Below, piece after piece: positions 24,499 through 34,839 of a DNA stretch of 64,000 bases; the stretch's first letter is position 1; the number at the start of each line of letters is the position of its first letter. The position numbers were made by a program, and so were the translations under genes. This DNA is from DATEPR01 sp963780635 (GTDB taxonomy: Bacteria > Actinomycetota > Actinomycetes > Mycobacteriales > Pseudonocardiaceae). The notes under the pieces were generated by a model. That model was not told the origin of the DNA and made no database searches. It saw only the letters and a program-made list of their open reading frames with translations. Location of the stretch: positions 1,054,001-1,118,000 of the forward strand of contig CAWACW010000016.1 in the NCBI GenBank assembly GCA_963780635.1, written 5' to 3'.

Positions 24499-25242
24499 TC
24501 AGATGCCGGGACCCGCCACATAGGTGAAGCCAGCGGTGACGGTCGCATCGCCGGCCGGGTTGGACAGGACCACATCGACCGCGCCTGCGGTCCCGGGCGG
24601 GGTGACGGCGGCCACGGTCGTCGAGCTGATGATCGCGAACGGAGCCGGCGTACCGCCGAAGGTGACCGAGTCGGTGGTGGCCAGGTCGGTGCCGGTCAGG
24701 GTCACCGCCGTGCCACCAGAGGTCGGGCCCGAGGCGGGGGTGACGCTGGTGACGGTCGGCGCGTCGATGTAGGTGTACGACAGGCCGTTGTTGGAGCCTC
24801 CGGCGGTTGTCACGCTGACCCCCACCGAGCCGGCCGCACCCGCGGGCACCACGACGGTGAGCACGCTGTCCGACACCACGGTCGGGACGGCCGTGTTGGC
24901 GCCGAACGAGACGCTGGTGGCGGTGGACAGGCCGGTTCCGGTGATGGTGACGGTGTTACCACCGGCCGCCGCGCCGGAATCCGGGCTCAGGCTGGACTTG
25001 AACGGCGCCCCGACGTAGAAGAACGCGATCGGGTTGCTGGTTCCGCCCGGGGTCGACACGGTCACGCCGACCGAGCCGTTGCCCGACGGGGAGACCGCGG
25101 TGACCTGGGTGGGCGAGACGTTGGTGACCGAGGTCGCCGACTTCGCGCCGAAGTGCACCGCCGAAGTCCCGGCGAGATTCGTCCCGGTGATCGTGACGAG
25201 GGTGCCGCCACCGGATGATCCTTGGTTCGGGCTGATTGGCAT
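24499..25242 (-). CDS. IPT/TIG repeat protein with three domains
   Basis: This 247-residue protein opens MPISPNQGSSGGGTLVTITG and has three IPT/TIG repeats, each ending in an (S/A)GGS(N)-type turn. No signal sequence is present. The ATG at 25242 follows AGGAGGACG. It lies 173 bases upstream of the larger IPT gene. Similar signal-less IPT proteins occur near tail-like particle genes, where they could decorate the particle or act as cargo. That link is an inference from location. Confidence 0.8.
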   Translation of the reverse strand: MPISPNQGSSGGGTLVTITGTNLAGTSAVHFGAKSATSVTNVSPTQVTAVSPSGNGSVGVTVSTPGGTSNPIAFFYVGAPFKSSLSPDSGAAAGGNTVTITGTGLSTATSVSFGANTAVPTVVSDSVLTVVVPAGAAGSVGVSVTTAGGSNNGLSYTYIDAPTVTSVTPASGPTSGGTAVTLTGTDLATTDSVTFGGTPAPFAIISSTTVAAVTPPGTAGAVDVVLSNPAGDATVTAGFTYVAGPGI

Positions 25243-26018
25243 GGTCGTCCTCCTGTTGCTGCTGCGTGCGGGTACGTGCTGCTGGGCTTGGTGTCCTTGC
25301 CCCTGGGTCGCGCCGTAGCGTGCCGGGACCGGCACATCGGCAGACGGCGGCGTGGGGTTTGTGCGGATCGCGGCGGGTGCACGGCCACGGCCATTGGTGG
25401 AGCAAGAACTGCGCGGGCGCCTCGCGCACCGCCCCGTGACGGGGAGGCGGGGGTCGCCCCACGGGTCGGCGTCCAAAAGCAACGCTGGCCTGCGGATCCG
25501 AAGCCCTCTTCAGGGGCGCCCATCGCGACAGATTCGGCGCCGAACGCTGTGCAGATCCCAACTACGAGACCGTCAGCGCTCAGGTCGGTTGCCACGCTCC
25601 CCCGGAGAGGGATGGGCGGCCCACCGGTTCAAGTACTAATTACGCCAGATGTCAGGCATTTTGACAATGACCTGGGCGTTTGGTCACCCTATTGTTGGAG
25701 CGCACACGCCAGCGCGATACTGCGTTCATCGTTGGGAGGTAAGGATCTCGGCGATGAGTCACCCTATTGCTGGAGCGCGCACACGATCGTGAGCCTGCGT
25801 TCCTCGTTGGGAGGTAACGCTTCGCGGCGGCCCTACGGTCCGTCCAGTGGCGACCGGACGCGTCGCGCGACGACGACCTGATCGAGTACACACCTCGGCG
25901 AATATCCCAACCGGACCCGTACATCGCCAGATGCTTGGCCAGACGGGCCGACAGCAATCCCTACGCACGACGGCTGCTGCTGGCCACGCCGAGAGTGTCA
26001 GCCGCCGACGTCGCCTGA
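25243..26018. other. eroded intergenic region upstream of the IPT genes
   Basis: No convincing gene is present on either strand. The stretch holds a locally AT-rich segment around 25629-25665, including a TTGACA at 25661, and the 75-bp direct repeat listed separately. A promoter for the IPT genes is expected near 25640 on the minus strand (TTGTCA, then TAATTA 19 bases on), but the spacing is poor. Confidence 0.4.
25683..25832. repeat. two imperfect 75-bp direct repeats
   Basis: The units start at 25683 and 25758. Both begin GTCACCCTATTGYTGGAGCG and end with CTGCGTTC, one base, TCGTTGGGAGGTAA. The middle differs. The period of 75 keeps the frame, so both strands encode a repeated 25-residue segment (SPYCWSAH...LRSSLGG on the plus strand). 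I cannot tell whether either is translated. Confidence 0.7.
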
Positions 26019-26801
26019 GTATGACAGCCAACGAGATCGAGGAGCCCAGCGCGGGCGTGGACGGTTGTGGAGCGTCCATTGGGCACAGCTGTCGCCGGTC
26101 ATCCGGCAGCTACCGGTGGCCCCGGCGCTCCTCGGGGAGTCGTTTCAGGAGGACGTTCCCGATTCCTGGCTACGGCAGCTCAGGCCAAGGGCCGGTCTCG
26201 GCGAGGCCATCGCCTCCGCCTGGCCGCGGCCATCAGGTACGCCGGGCGGGCATCATCGGGTTCATCGAGCGCACGCAACGAGATCGCGGGCCCGACAGGC
26301 CCCCACGTACTGTCCTCGCACGACCGTGCGCGTATCCAGGTCAGCGCACTCCGTGCGATCGTGGCAGACTTCGACGCCGCAGCCACGGCGACCGACCGGC
26401 AAGGGCGGCTCGCCTCCACGCTCACCGCTACCGGGATCGAGCCGGATCTCGCCGCTGCGGCCGCGAGCGCACAGGGGCTCACCGAGCGTGCGAGGGTCGG
26501 GCATCGGCGGTCCGATGCCTTCGCTGTCTCCGCATAGCCGCGCAATGGTGGGAGCGGGCAGAAGGGTGCCACCGTGCGGAACACGTTCTCACGCTCGTGG
26601 GAACTGGCTACCACGCTCGGGATATCGGTGGGCAGGACTACTGTTGAACCGCTCGCTGAGCAGGCGGTCGACGAGGCGGCCGCTGACGGCGATGCGTCGC
26701 TCCGTGTCAGGGTGCTCTGCGGGCTAGCGATGGCACGCCACCGATTGGATGAGCGCACTGCTGATGAGTCGGCAGTGCTGCACCTGACCGAGGCCGAGTG
26801 A
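26019..26801 (+). pseudogene. decayed hypothetical gene(s), several frames
   Basis: Coding-like pieces lie in different frames. These are MTANEIEEPSAGVDG at 26019, LSPVIRQLPVAPALLGESF near 26090, RARIQVSALRAIVADFDAAA near 26330 (stop at 26537), and a 75-residue ORF at 26574-26801 starting MRNTFSRSWELATTLGISV. Third positions stay GC-rich within the pieces but switch frame between them, as in a degrading gene. I recognise no family. The last piece could still be a small intact gene with a GTG start. Confidence 0.3.
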
Positions 26802-26818
26802 ATTGCCGATAGTGGTGT

Positions 26819-27480
26819 GTGACTGTCCGACCCGCGACTCGCTCCTCGTCCGAACAAATCGAGCAAGCAGTAAGGGAGATCGAGGAGTTTGCCTTACTAT
26901 TCAGTGCGGTGCAATCGATTGGACGGTGCACTCGACGTGAGGCGTGTCGGCTTCTCCCGGAGCATGTCACAGGTCGTCCAGGATGGCTATCCATCCTCGG
27001 CCATCGCCGTCAGCGTGGTCATCGTGGCGCTCCTGGTGGCCTACAAAGGTTCCTGCTCAAAGTTGGACGCGACCGTGGACATCGACGGCGTGTCGACCCG
27101 AACGCGGAGTCGGCGGTGATCGATGCCGTGACCGGCCCGGGCTCGGGTCATGAGAGGGAAACGTGGCCGTTGGGTTCGGTGGGCACGTTGGTGCATTGGG
27201 GACGCACGATTCGGCGCTGATGCCTGGTCAGTGATGGGACATGGGCGCGTCTCGCCCATCCGCCAAAGCGGAACCTCACTTCGTGTGGGGCATCCATTGC
27301 TGAAGGCCCGGATGACCTGGGGCCCGCGTCGCACCCCCACAGAGGTGGCGTTGTGGGCTACCGTGTGACTAGTCGAAGCGCTGAGCGTGGCGGGACCCCA
27401 CGGCGGGGCTCACGTCACGTGAGCCTCGGGCCGTTGTGGGTCGAGGCATTCTCGGGCGACGCGACAAAGGGAGAACCGTC
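26819..27480. other. eroded sequence with possible small membrane-protein fragment
   Basis: A GTG at 26819 opens a frame beginning MTVRPATRSSSEQIEQAVRE that soon loses coding character. A second frame around 26970-27060 encodes a hydrophobic stretch (AIAVSVVIVALLVAYK). Base composition is less GC-rich than nearby genes. I could not assign either piece. Confidence 0.25.
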
Positions 27481-27729
27481 ATGCATGCGAATTGCGGCGA
27501 CTGGATCATTGTGGCGACCTCCACGGTGGACCGGCACGACATCCGTGGCTACATTGAGGACGTGATGTCCGACAGCGGCGAGCCGCCCTACCGGGTGCGG
27601 TGGGCAGGCGACGACCACATCAGCATCGTGTGTCCGGGACCGGACGCCCGGGTCGTCACGGCGGCCGAGCTCGCTGCGCTGGACGACGTACGCGCGACCA
27701 GATTCGCCGGTGGCAGCACAGTGCGATGA
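27481..27729 (+). CDS. DUF1918 small protein
   Basis: This 82-residue protein fits DUF1918: MHANCGDWIIVATSTVDRHD, PPYRVRWAGDDHISIVCPGP, then a short tail. The family forms an SH3-like barrel and is common in actinobacteria, often close to stress and dormancy genes. Its function is unknown. The ATG at 27481 follows AAAGGGAGA. The upstream in-frame codons to 27436 look non-coding. Confidence 0.85.
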   Translation: MHANCGDWIIVATSTVDRHDIRGYIEDVMSDSGEPPYRVRWAGDDHISIVCPGPDARVVTAAELAALDDVRATRFAGGSTVR

Positions 27730-28316
27730 AGGCTCCGCCGGCACAGTGCTCGTGGGCGAGTGTGCTGGTGACCGGACGCCGCCCGCCGGGGCGGTAGCGC
27801 CGTCTCACCGACACCAGGACCGGCCTGCTTCCGCGGGTCATGTCAACGACCTGCCCGAGGCGCCTGACGAGGCCTGCGGGCCGGGTCGGCGACGGTGCTC
27901 ACTCGCCGGATTGGGACGAGCGCGCGACCCGGTCGCGCAACCACGAGGTCACGTTTCCCGGCGCGTGCCCTCTCCTCCGGTCCGGGTTTCACGCTGTGCC
28001 CCGGACACGGGCGACCCCTCGGCGGCCCGGACATCGGAATGATGGTTCCCAGAGCCGAGCGGTGTTCACGTTCGTCGACGGGAGGTTCTCAGCCCGCCGG
28101 TATGGCGGCGGTCCCGGTCTCCTCACCTGGGTCGGGTGCCAGCCCGGGCCAGTCGGTCACCGCTTGCCCTGGTAGGCGCGGTGAGACGCCGAGTCATCTT
28201 CGGGAGCACCATTCACTCGCTGTGGGTGAGTCACTCGACGTGCCCGCCGATCACGATGGAAGCCCGGCGCGGACCACGGTGGCGGCAGAACTGCGCGCAC
28301 GCGGAGGAGGCGTGAC
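27730..28316. other. region without a confident gene
   Basis: Long open frames exist on the plus strand (one ends at 28320 with TVAAELRARGGGVT) but show no family features. That stop overlaps the ATG of the next mini-ORF, so a short real gene may end here. Its start cannot be chosen. Confidence 0.3.
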
Positions 28317-28391
28317 ATGACCTCGGTCCTGCTGACCAGGCAGGTGATGCCATTCGCCGTCGTCCCGCAAGCCGCGTCGGTGGCGGCGTGA
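28317..28391 (+). CDS. possible 24-residue leader ORF before the membrane protein
   Basis: The ATG at 28317 overlaps a preceding stop (ATGA), and its own stop overlaps the GTG of the next gene (GTGA). It encodes MTSVLLTRQVMPFAVVPQAA and four more residues. The double overlap suggests translational coupling. No ribosome-binding site is obvious and the peptide is unknown. Confidence 0.3.
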   Translation: MTSVLLTRQVMPFAVVPQAASVAA

Positions 28392-29113
28392 ACGACACCG
28401 GAGACGGCAGCGCCGACACATCGGGCCCGCGGCGGCCGGACCGGACCCAACCTCCGCCTCGAGGACCGTCCGAGCGTGGTGAGCGGTGGTGGCCGGTGTG
28501 TTCGGCGGTCCTGGTCGCCGGACTGCTGCACGTGGCTCTGCCGACTCGTTACCGACTGAACCCGTCCTGGATCACCCTGTTCGTGCTGTTCGTGCTGCTG
28601 CTCATACTGATCATCGGTGATCCGGGCCGCATCGACCGCCAGAAGACCTGGCTGCGCATCGTCACCGACATCGTGATCGCGTTCCTCACCGCGGCGAACC
28701 TGTTCGCCGGTGTTCGCCTGGTGGTCGACATCCTGACCAACAACAAGCTGTTCGCCAACAACGCCACCGGCCTGCTGGCCACCGGCGGGGTGGTCTGGGC
28801 GACAAATGTGATCGCTTTCGCCCTGTGGTATTGGGACCTGGATCGCGGCGGCCCCGCCGCCCGGGCCCACCGACCGGACGCGAACCCGGCGTTCGTGTTC
28901 CCCGAGATGCAGAACGCGCAGTACGTGCCGCCGAACTGGGTGCCGAACTTCGCTGACTACCTCTCGCTCTCCTTCTGGACCGCGACCGCCTTCAGCCCCA
29001 CCGACACGACCGCGATCAAGCGCTGGGCAAAGACGTTGATGATGACAGAGGCGGCCGCATCGCTCATCCTGGCCGCGTTGGTGGTCGCCCGCGCGATCAA
29101 CATCCTGCAGTAG
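28388..29113 (+). CDS. integral membrane protein with degenerate channel-like pore segment
   Basis: This 241-residue protein has a polar Pro-rich N terminus (1-33) and about five membrane segments (roughly 34-51, 57-76, 93-115, 132-152 and 213-238). Near residue 195 the sequence SLSFWTATAFSPTDTTAIKR resembles the pore loop of two-TM ion channels, with SPTDT in place of the K+ filter. I know this from a widespread family of uncharacterised actinobacterial and proteobacterial membrane proteins. Transport function is unproven. The GTG at 28388 overlaps the preceding mini-ORF stop. Confidence 0.7.
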   Translation: MNDTGDGSADTSGPRRPDRTQPPPRGPSERGERWWPVCSAVLVAGLLHVALPTRYRLNPSWITLFVLFVLLLILIIGDPGRIDRQKTWLRIVTDIVIAFLTAANLFAGVRLVVDILTNNKLFANNATGLLATGGVVWATNVIAFALWYWDLDRGGPAARAHRPDANPAFVFPEMQNAQYVPPNWVPNFADYLSLSFWTATAFSPTDTTAIKRWAKTLMMTEAAASLILAALVVARAINILQ

Positions 29114-30081
29114 CCGGCTGGGCTGATGGGCCGGGACGTCCGGCTGCCGTTCCCGGTCACCGCCAGGTAGTCGCCGGGCACGACACGCAGCTCAAGCATC
29201 AGTCACGCCGGGTGATGTCCGGGTTTCTGGTCAGGAGGGGTGTGAGACCAGGCCGGGGGAGATTCTGGCGGTCCCGTCGTTGCTGGAGTCGTCGGTTTGG
29301 CGGCCGGTTGCGGACTTGGGATCAAGATCGGGTACGTGCCCGGTGTCCTGGGTATCCAACGCGATCGCGACACCGGGTGCTCAGCCCATCCCGGCATGTC
29401 TGGGTGCGGCCAGGCCGGAACCACTCGAAAGGTCGCCGCTGCGTCCGGTGAAGGCGTGGTGTCCACGTTTTGTCGCGACAACGTTCGTAACGGCAGTATG
29501 CCGATGCACGACGCCTTCAGGTGAGTCCTCGATGGGCAGCCGCTCACGCGGGTGTCTGGCTTGCCTGACGAACCAGATCTAAAACCAGAATAGTGCCGAT
29601 GCAATGCAGGTATGACCCTCGCCGGTGCGCTGATCATCCAGCGCGGTGGATTACTCTCCGCCACGCCGGCCCGACTGGGTGATGCGCCCGCATCGGCGGG
29701 CAATACAAGTGCCGCCGGAATCCGTCTACCTTGCCGGCCAATACATATCCGGCCGCCGGTGCCGGGCGCTGATGCGGGCCGTCCCGCGACCGATCGGACC
29801 GCGGAGTCTGGCACGCCGAGGCTCTCCGTGCTGGTCACGGGGGTGGTGTCCGGCCATGGGTAAGGCCGAACGCGATACGTGCAAACTCCGCTGGGGTCTA
29901 TTGACCACCGAGGTTGAGTATGGACCTCGGCATCTGATGAGCTTGGAATGCGGGATGGCGACGAGTGACGCGAAACCGCGGTGCCGGACATGATCATGGA
30001 GCTCGGCAGGCCCACGAAGCCTGTGGTGGTGAACTATTCTTGGCGACGGCGCTGTGGTTGAGGTGAGCGGGGGACAGCAAG
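29114..30081. other. long stretch without a recognisable gene
   Basis: Nearly 1 kb holds only low-quality overlapping frames. Around 29595 and 29885-29990 the sequence is less GC-rich than the surroundings. A ribosome-binding site GGGGGAC at about 30070 belongs to the next gene. I saw no repeat or RNA structure I could defend. Confidence 0.4.
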
Positions 30082-33000
30082 GTGGCTGCGGAGCCGGTTC
30101 ACGACGGGTTGCGCCGTGCCGCCGATCGCGCTGTCCGCCACAACCGGACGGGCTTGTCTCTGGTCGCGATGCTCTGTGCGGGGGCGCTGGCGCCCGTGGT
30201 CGCCGCCGCTGGCGGAACGATCGCGCCGGTGGCGCTCGCCGCGGTTGGGGTCGTGGGCTCCGTTGGTGGGAACGTGTTGACCGACGTGGTCGGATCCGCG
30301 ATTGCCCGACTGCGCGGGAACACCACGCGGACCGGTGATCCACTCGACCCGGCCGCAGTGGAGCGCGCGCTGGCGGCCGGTATCAAGGAAGCGCTCGCCG
30401 GCCCGGGTCCGTCGGGCGTGGCGATGCGGGAATTGGCCGCCGGCATCTTGCGTGAGTCCGGTGCGATGCGGGCGGTCCTGGATGCGGCGGTGTCGGCTGA
30501 TTCGGATGCCGTGGTTGCGCTTGCCGCGGCGCTGGCCGGCCTGGGTGGGCGGTTTGGCGAGTTCGTATCGCTGAGCGAGGACCTGCGCGTCGCGGCGTTG
30601 TCGCTCGACGTCGAGTTGGCGCGGTCGGCCGCCGAACGCCGCGCCGGTGCCGAGCGCGCGCGTGAACAGGGACTGATCCTTGGCCGGATCCTGAACGCCG
30701 TCGAAGGGGGGCCATCCAACGGCACCGAACCGGTGTGGGCGGGTTCCCCGTATCCGGGACTCGCGCCATTCCGCACGGAGGACGCGCGGGTGTTCTACGG
30801 CCGGCGGGAGATGACTCGTCGACTGGTGCGGGTGGTGGCCGAACGTGCCCACGGTGGCGGCATGCTGGTGGTGCTCGGCGCGTCAGGTGCCGGTAAGTCG
30901 TCTCTGTTGCGCGCCGGGTTGGTCCCGGCGGTGGCGCGGGACGCATTGGGCGAGGACTCGTGGTCCCCTCGGGTGATCACGCCGACCGGCCGGCCGGTGC
31001 TGGAACTGGCAGCGCACGTGGCCGACGTGTGCGGACGTCAGGCAACGGAGGTGGCGCAGATCCTCTCCGTGGCGCCGCGACGGGCTGCGGAGCTGGTCGC
31101 CGAGAGCCGCAGCCGACTGGTGTTGGTGGTCGACCAGTTCGAGGAGGTGATCACGGACGCTTCTCGAGACGAAGCTGCCCAGTTCATCCAGGCGCTCGAC
31201 TCCCTCTGTACTGCGGCGACCGGCAGCGGCAAGCCTCCCGCGGTGGTGGTGCTCGCGGTGCGTGGGGACTTGCTTCCGCAGGTGGTGACGTTCGCGCCGG
31301 TGGCCGAGGCGTTCGCGGCGGGGGTGTTCGTCGTCGAGGCGATGAGTCGCGCCGAGCTGCGGGAAGCGGTCCTCGGGCCGGCGAGTGAGGCGGGCGTCGC
31401 CGTCGAGCCGAAGCTGGTCACCGCGGTGCTACGCGACGCCTACGGTGGAACCTCCTCCGAGGTCGGCGTGCTGCCGTTGGTGTCGCAGGCAATGGCGGCC
31501 ACGTGGCGGGACAGCGGTGGTGGCCGGCTGACACTGCGGGCGTACCGCCGGGTCGGCGGGCTGGCCGACGCGGTCAACCACAGCGCGCAGGAGGTCTACG
31601 CGAGACTCGACGAGCGCCGGCAACGCGCGGTCAAGGCGATGTTCCTGCGGCTGACCAGGATCACTCGGGACGGACGGGTGGTACGGCGGGCCAGCACCCG
31701 CGCCGATCTCTACGCCGCGGCTGGTCTGGGCCAGCAGGAGGGCGACGAGATCGTCGCCGCGTTCGCGGAGCGCCGGTTGCTGGTGCTCGACGCCGACCGG
31801 GTCCAGATCTGTCACGACGTCCTGCTGGACTCCTGGCGGACCCTGCACGAGTGGCAGCAGGGCGATGCGGCCGACCGTGTCCTGTACGGCGAGGTGATCG
31901 CTGATGCCGATACCTGGGAGGCGCAGCGGCGCGACGGCGACTACCTGTACCGGCCCCGACAACTCCAGGCCGTCCGGACGGCGCAGGCGCGATGGGAGAC
32001 AGACGTCGAGCGCTATCCGCCGTCGCCCGCTGCGGTCACTGCGTTCCTCGATGCCAGCCGGAACGCGGCCCGTCGTGCCGCCAGTCGCCGGATCAGCTTG
32101 CTGGCGTCGCTGGTCGTGGTGACGCTGGTCGCCTGCGGCACGGCGGTGGTAGCGATCCGGGCCGCGGCGGCCGATCGGGCCGAGCGCAGCGTGGCCCTGT
32201 CCCGGCAACTGGCCGCGGAGAGCGAGTCCCAGGTCGGCGTCGATCCGGTCCTCTCCGGGCAACTCGCAGTGGCCGCGTGGTCGGTGTCCCCGACAGCGCA
32301 GGCCGCCGAAGCGATGACATCGCTGCTCAGCGAGCAGGACGAGACCGGCGTGATCACGATCGCCGGCAGCGGCGTCAGCGTGGCGTTCAGCCCGGACGGC
32401 CGGATGCTGGCGGTGGCCACCGACGATCACAAGGTACGACTGCTCGATCCCACCAGCGGCCTGCCACTGCACCCGCCGATCCACGCCGACGTGGCCGCCG
32501 AGCAGGGCATGGCGTTCAGCCCGGATGGCCGTGTCCTGGCTCTCGCCGGGGACCGCACGGTGCGCCTGGTGGACCCGGCCACCGGCCGGCCGTCGCTCCT
32601 GCGCTGCCGACAGCGGCAGGGTCCGTGGCGTTCAGCCCGGACGGTCGGCTCGTGGCCGTCGGTGGTGCGCACGGCACACTGCGCCTGTACGACAGCGCGA
32701 CCGGTCGTCTGGTGATCCCGCCGGTCACGGCCAGCGGCGACTCGTCCCTGGGGATCTTGTCGGTGGCGTTCAATCCGGCCGGTACCGTCGTGGCCACCGG
32801 CGGTGGAGACAACACCCTGCGACAGTTCAGCGCCCACACAGGACAGTCGATCGGGCCGACCATCGCCGTTGAGGTTTCCGCCCACCTGGGCCGCCCCGGT
32901 CCTCCCACAGGTGCTCGAACAGTGGCGTACGGCCCTGGCGGCCGGACTGTCGTGGCCGTGAGCAACGACGGCGTGCAACGGTTCGACGCGACCACCGGCC

Positions 33001-34249
33001 ATCGAGTCGGCGCGGTGATCCCCACCGCGCTCGGACTCTCGGCCTTCAGCCGCGACGGCAGTACGGTCGCCGTCTACCCGGACGGCTCGACCGTCCGGAC
33101 GTACCAGGTCGCCACCGGTACCCCGGACGGTCCGCCTGATGAGGTCGGCGAATCCGACAACCTGAGGCCGTCCGGTGCGGCACGCGCCATGGCCCTCAGC
33201 CCGAACGGCAAGGTCGTCACCACGATCGACAGTGCCGGAACGCTACGACTGATCGGCGGGCGCACCGGCCGGCCGCTTGCCGCACCACTCGCCGACGAGG
33301 TCGGCGTCTTCTACAGCGCCGATGGTTCGTTGCTGGCGGCCGAGGGCGACGACGGGAAGATTCGTGTCATCGACGCCGTTACCGGCCAGAGCATCTCCGT
33401 CGTGAACCCCGATGGGCCAGACATCGAAGTCATGTCGTTCAGCCCGGACGATCGGACCCTGGTCGTGTCGGACGACAGCGGGAACGTGCAGCAGTTCGAT
33501 GCCACCACCGGTCGTGCCGTCAGCGTACCGATGGCCGTGCCGAGTCATACGGGACCGGCCACCGTGGTCTACAGCCGGGACAGTCGGATGCTGGCGGTGA
33601 GCAGCGATGGGGCCGTACGACTGTCTCGCGCTCCACCGGCCGCCCCGTGGGCCCGCCCATCCTGCTGACCACCGCCCGTTTCGACGGCCCCACGCTCGTT
33701 GTCCAGGCGGACGGAGCCGACGAACGGTTCACGCTCGGCGCTGATCCTGTGGTGCCGGTTGATGGCCGGATTCAGCCGGCGCCGATCGCGGTCAGCCCGG
33801 ACGGGCGGACCGTGGTCACTTTCGATGGCACTGGAGCCATCCGGGTACTCGACGCCGCGACGGGCCGACCCGTGGGCCCGCCGATCACACCCACGGATCC
33901 CGACCTGATCGGCTACCTCAGCGCCACCGATGTCGCGTTCAGCCCGGACGGCCGGGTGCTGGCGATCGGTGGTACGGACGGCCGATTGCAACTGTTCGAT
34001 GTCAGGACCGGCCACCTGCTGGGTGGGCCCGCTCCGGTGAGCACCAGTCCCATCGATACCGTCATGTTCAGTCCGGACCGGAAGTACGTGGTCGCACTGG
34101 ACGAGAACGGCACACTGCAGCGGCTGCCGGTGGCATCGGTGTTCGGTGACCCTGCCGGGCAGCTGTGTTCGACTGTCGGCCTGCCGGACGAGGCCGACTG
34201 GCATCAGTACGCGCCGAACGAGAGCGAACCGGCCACCTGCGCCGGCTGA
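30082..34249 (+). pseudogene. nSTAND ATPase with WD40 repeats, broken by two single-base frameshifts
   Basis: The first part (from GTG 30082) has hydrophobic N-terminal segments (about 25-75) and an nSTAND ATPase: PYPGLAPFRTEDARVFYGR, Walker A GASGAGKS at 266-273, and LVLVVDQFEEV as Walker B. A TM segment follows at about 671-697. WD40-type repeats with AFSPDGR-LA blades then begin. At about 32590 one base is missing and the WD40 frame moves; at about 33625 a second loss moves it again, and the protein ends at 34249. Rejoined, it would be about 1389 residues. Such proteins are signalling or defence-type STAND NTPases. Errors in the assembled sequence could also explain both breaks. Confidence 0.8.
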
Positions 34250-34420
34250 CCGCACCGTCAACTCCCGCTCGCCGTTCGGGGGCGTGTCCGCCGGGGTGAC
34301 GTGCCGCGTGGCCGTCGATCGCTACCGGCGCACTTGCGGAATTGGTGCAGACGCCGCATATGGGTGGGCAGTCTCTTCGGGTCACCGTGTGAGGTCCGAA
34401 CCGGATAGGAGCCGGTTCGG

Positions 34421-34640
34421 TCAGGCGATGCGTGTGCACTGCCCACACAGGACAGTGATGTTCTCGCTGCCGGCCCGACTGGTGGCGGCAATGCGGTCGG
34501 TGAGAAGCGGTTTGAGCATTCCGCCCAGCGGCCGGTCCCGGTCCAGTCGCTCGGCCAACTCACAGGCTGCCTCCCACGGCGACTCGTCGGCCTCGACCGC
34601 GCCGCCCGGGATCTCAACGCACCATCCAGGCCAACATCGG
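34421..34640 (-). pseudogene. NUDIX-hydrolase-like fragment
   Basis: One minus-strand frame reads GWCVEIPGGAVEADESPWEA then ACELAERL, which matches the NUDIX box partly (G-x5-E-x7-x-E-L-x-E), with the usual Arg replaced by Cys. It ends ENITVLCGQCTRIA at 34421. No intact N-terminal domain is present and the upstream frame is a transposase remnant. It is probably a remnant rather than an active enzyme. Confidence 0.4.
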
Positions 34641-34649
34641 GGATCGGCG

Positions 34650-34835
34650 TGGGCGTGGGTTCTTCGGCATCGCGATGGGCCCGCTGTTCGCGGATTGTCT
34701 TGCACAGTAGGGGTTGTGCGGTCTTGAGTCGTCGGTGGCAGCCGGACTGGGCGAGCATGCCGTCCTGGGTGGTGCGACATGGTCATCGACCAGCACGTAG
34801 AGTGTGGTCAGAACGGTGATCAGCTCGCTGGTCAC
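34650..34835 (-). pseudogene. IS982-like transposase remnant
   Basis: The ATG at 34835 opens MTSELITVLTTLYVLVDDHV then APPR, the usual N terminus of actinobacterial IS982-type transposases. In another frame, from about 34758, LAQSGCHRRLKTAQPLLCKT resembles the QPGYNKRLRAALPLL segment that normally lies ~60 residues further on. The DDE core and the inverted repeats were not found. This is a short, internally deleted relic. Confidence 0.5.
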
Positions 34836-34839
34836 ACAT

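Noticed and set aside
409..25242. Integrated myophage rather than an eCIS
   Set aside because: No capsid, portal, terminase or tape-measure genes are seen, while the DUF4157, DUF4255 and AAA+ ATPase genes are eCIS markers.
25683..25832. Two spaced repeats that might be a short CRISPR array
   Set aside because: Only two units, the conserved parts lie at unit ends rather than as one block, and no cas genes are near.
26180..26866. Minus-strand 228-codon ORF
   Set aside because: Ser/Ala/Arg-rich without any family pattern; the opposite strand holds the coding-like fragments.
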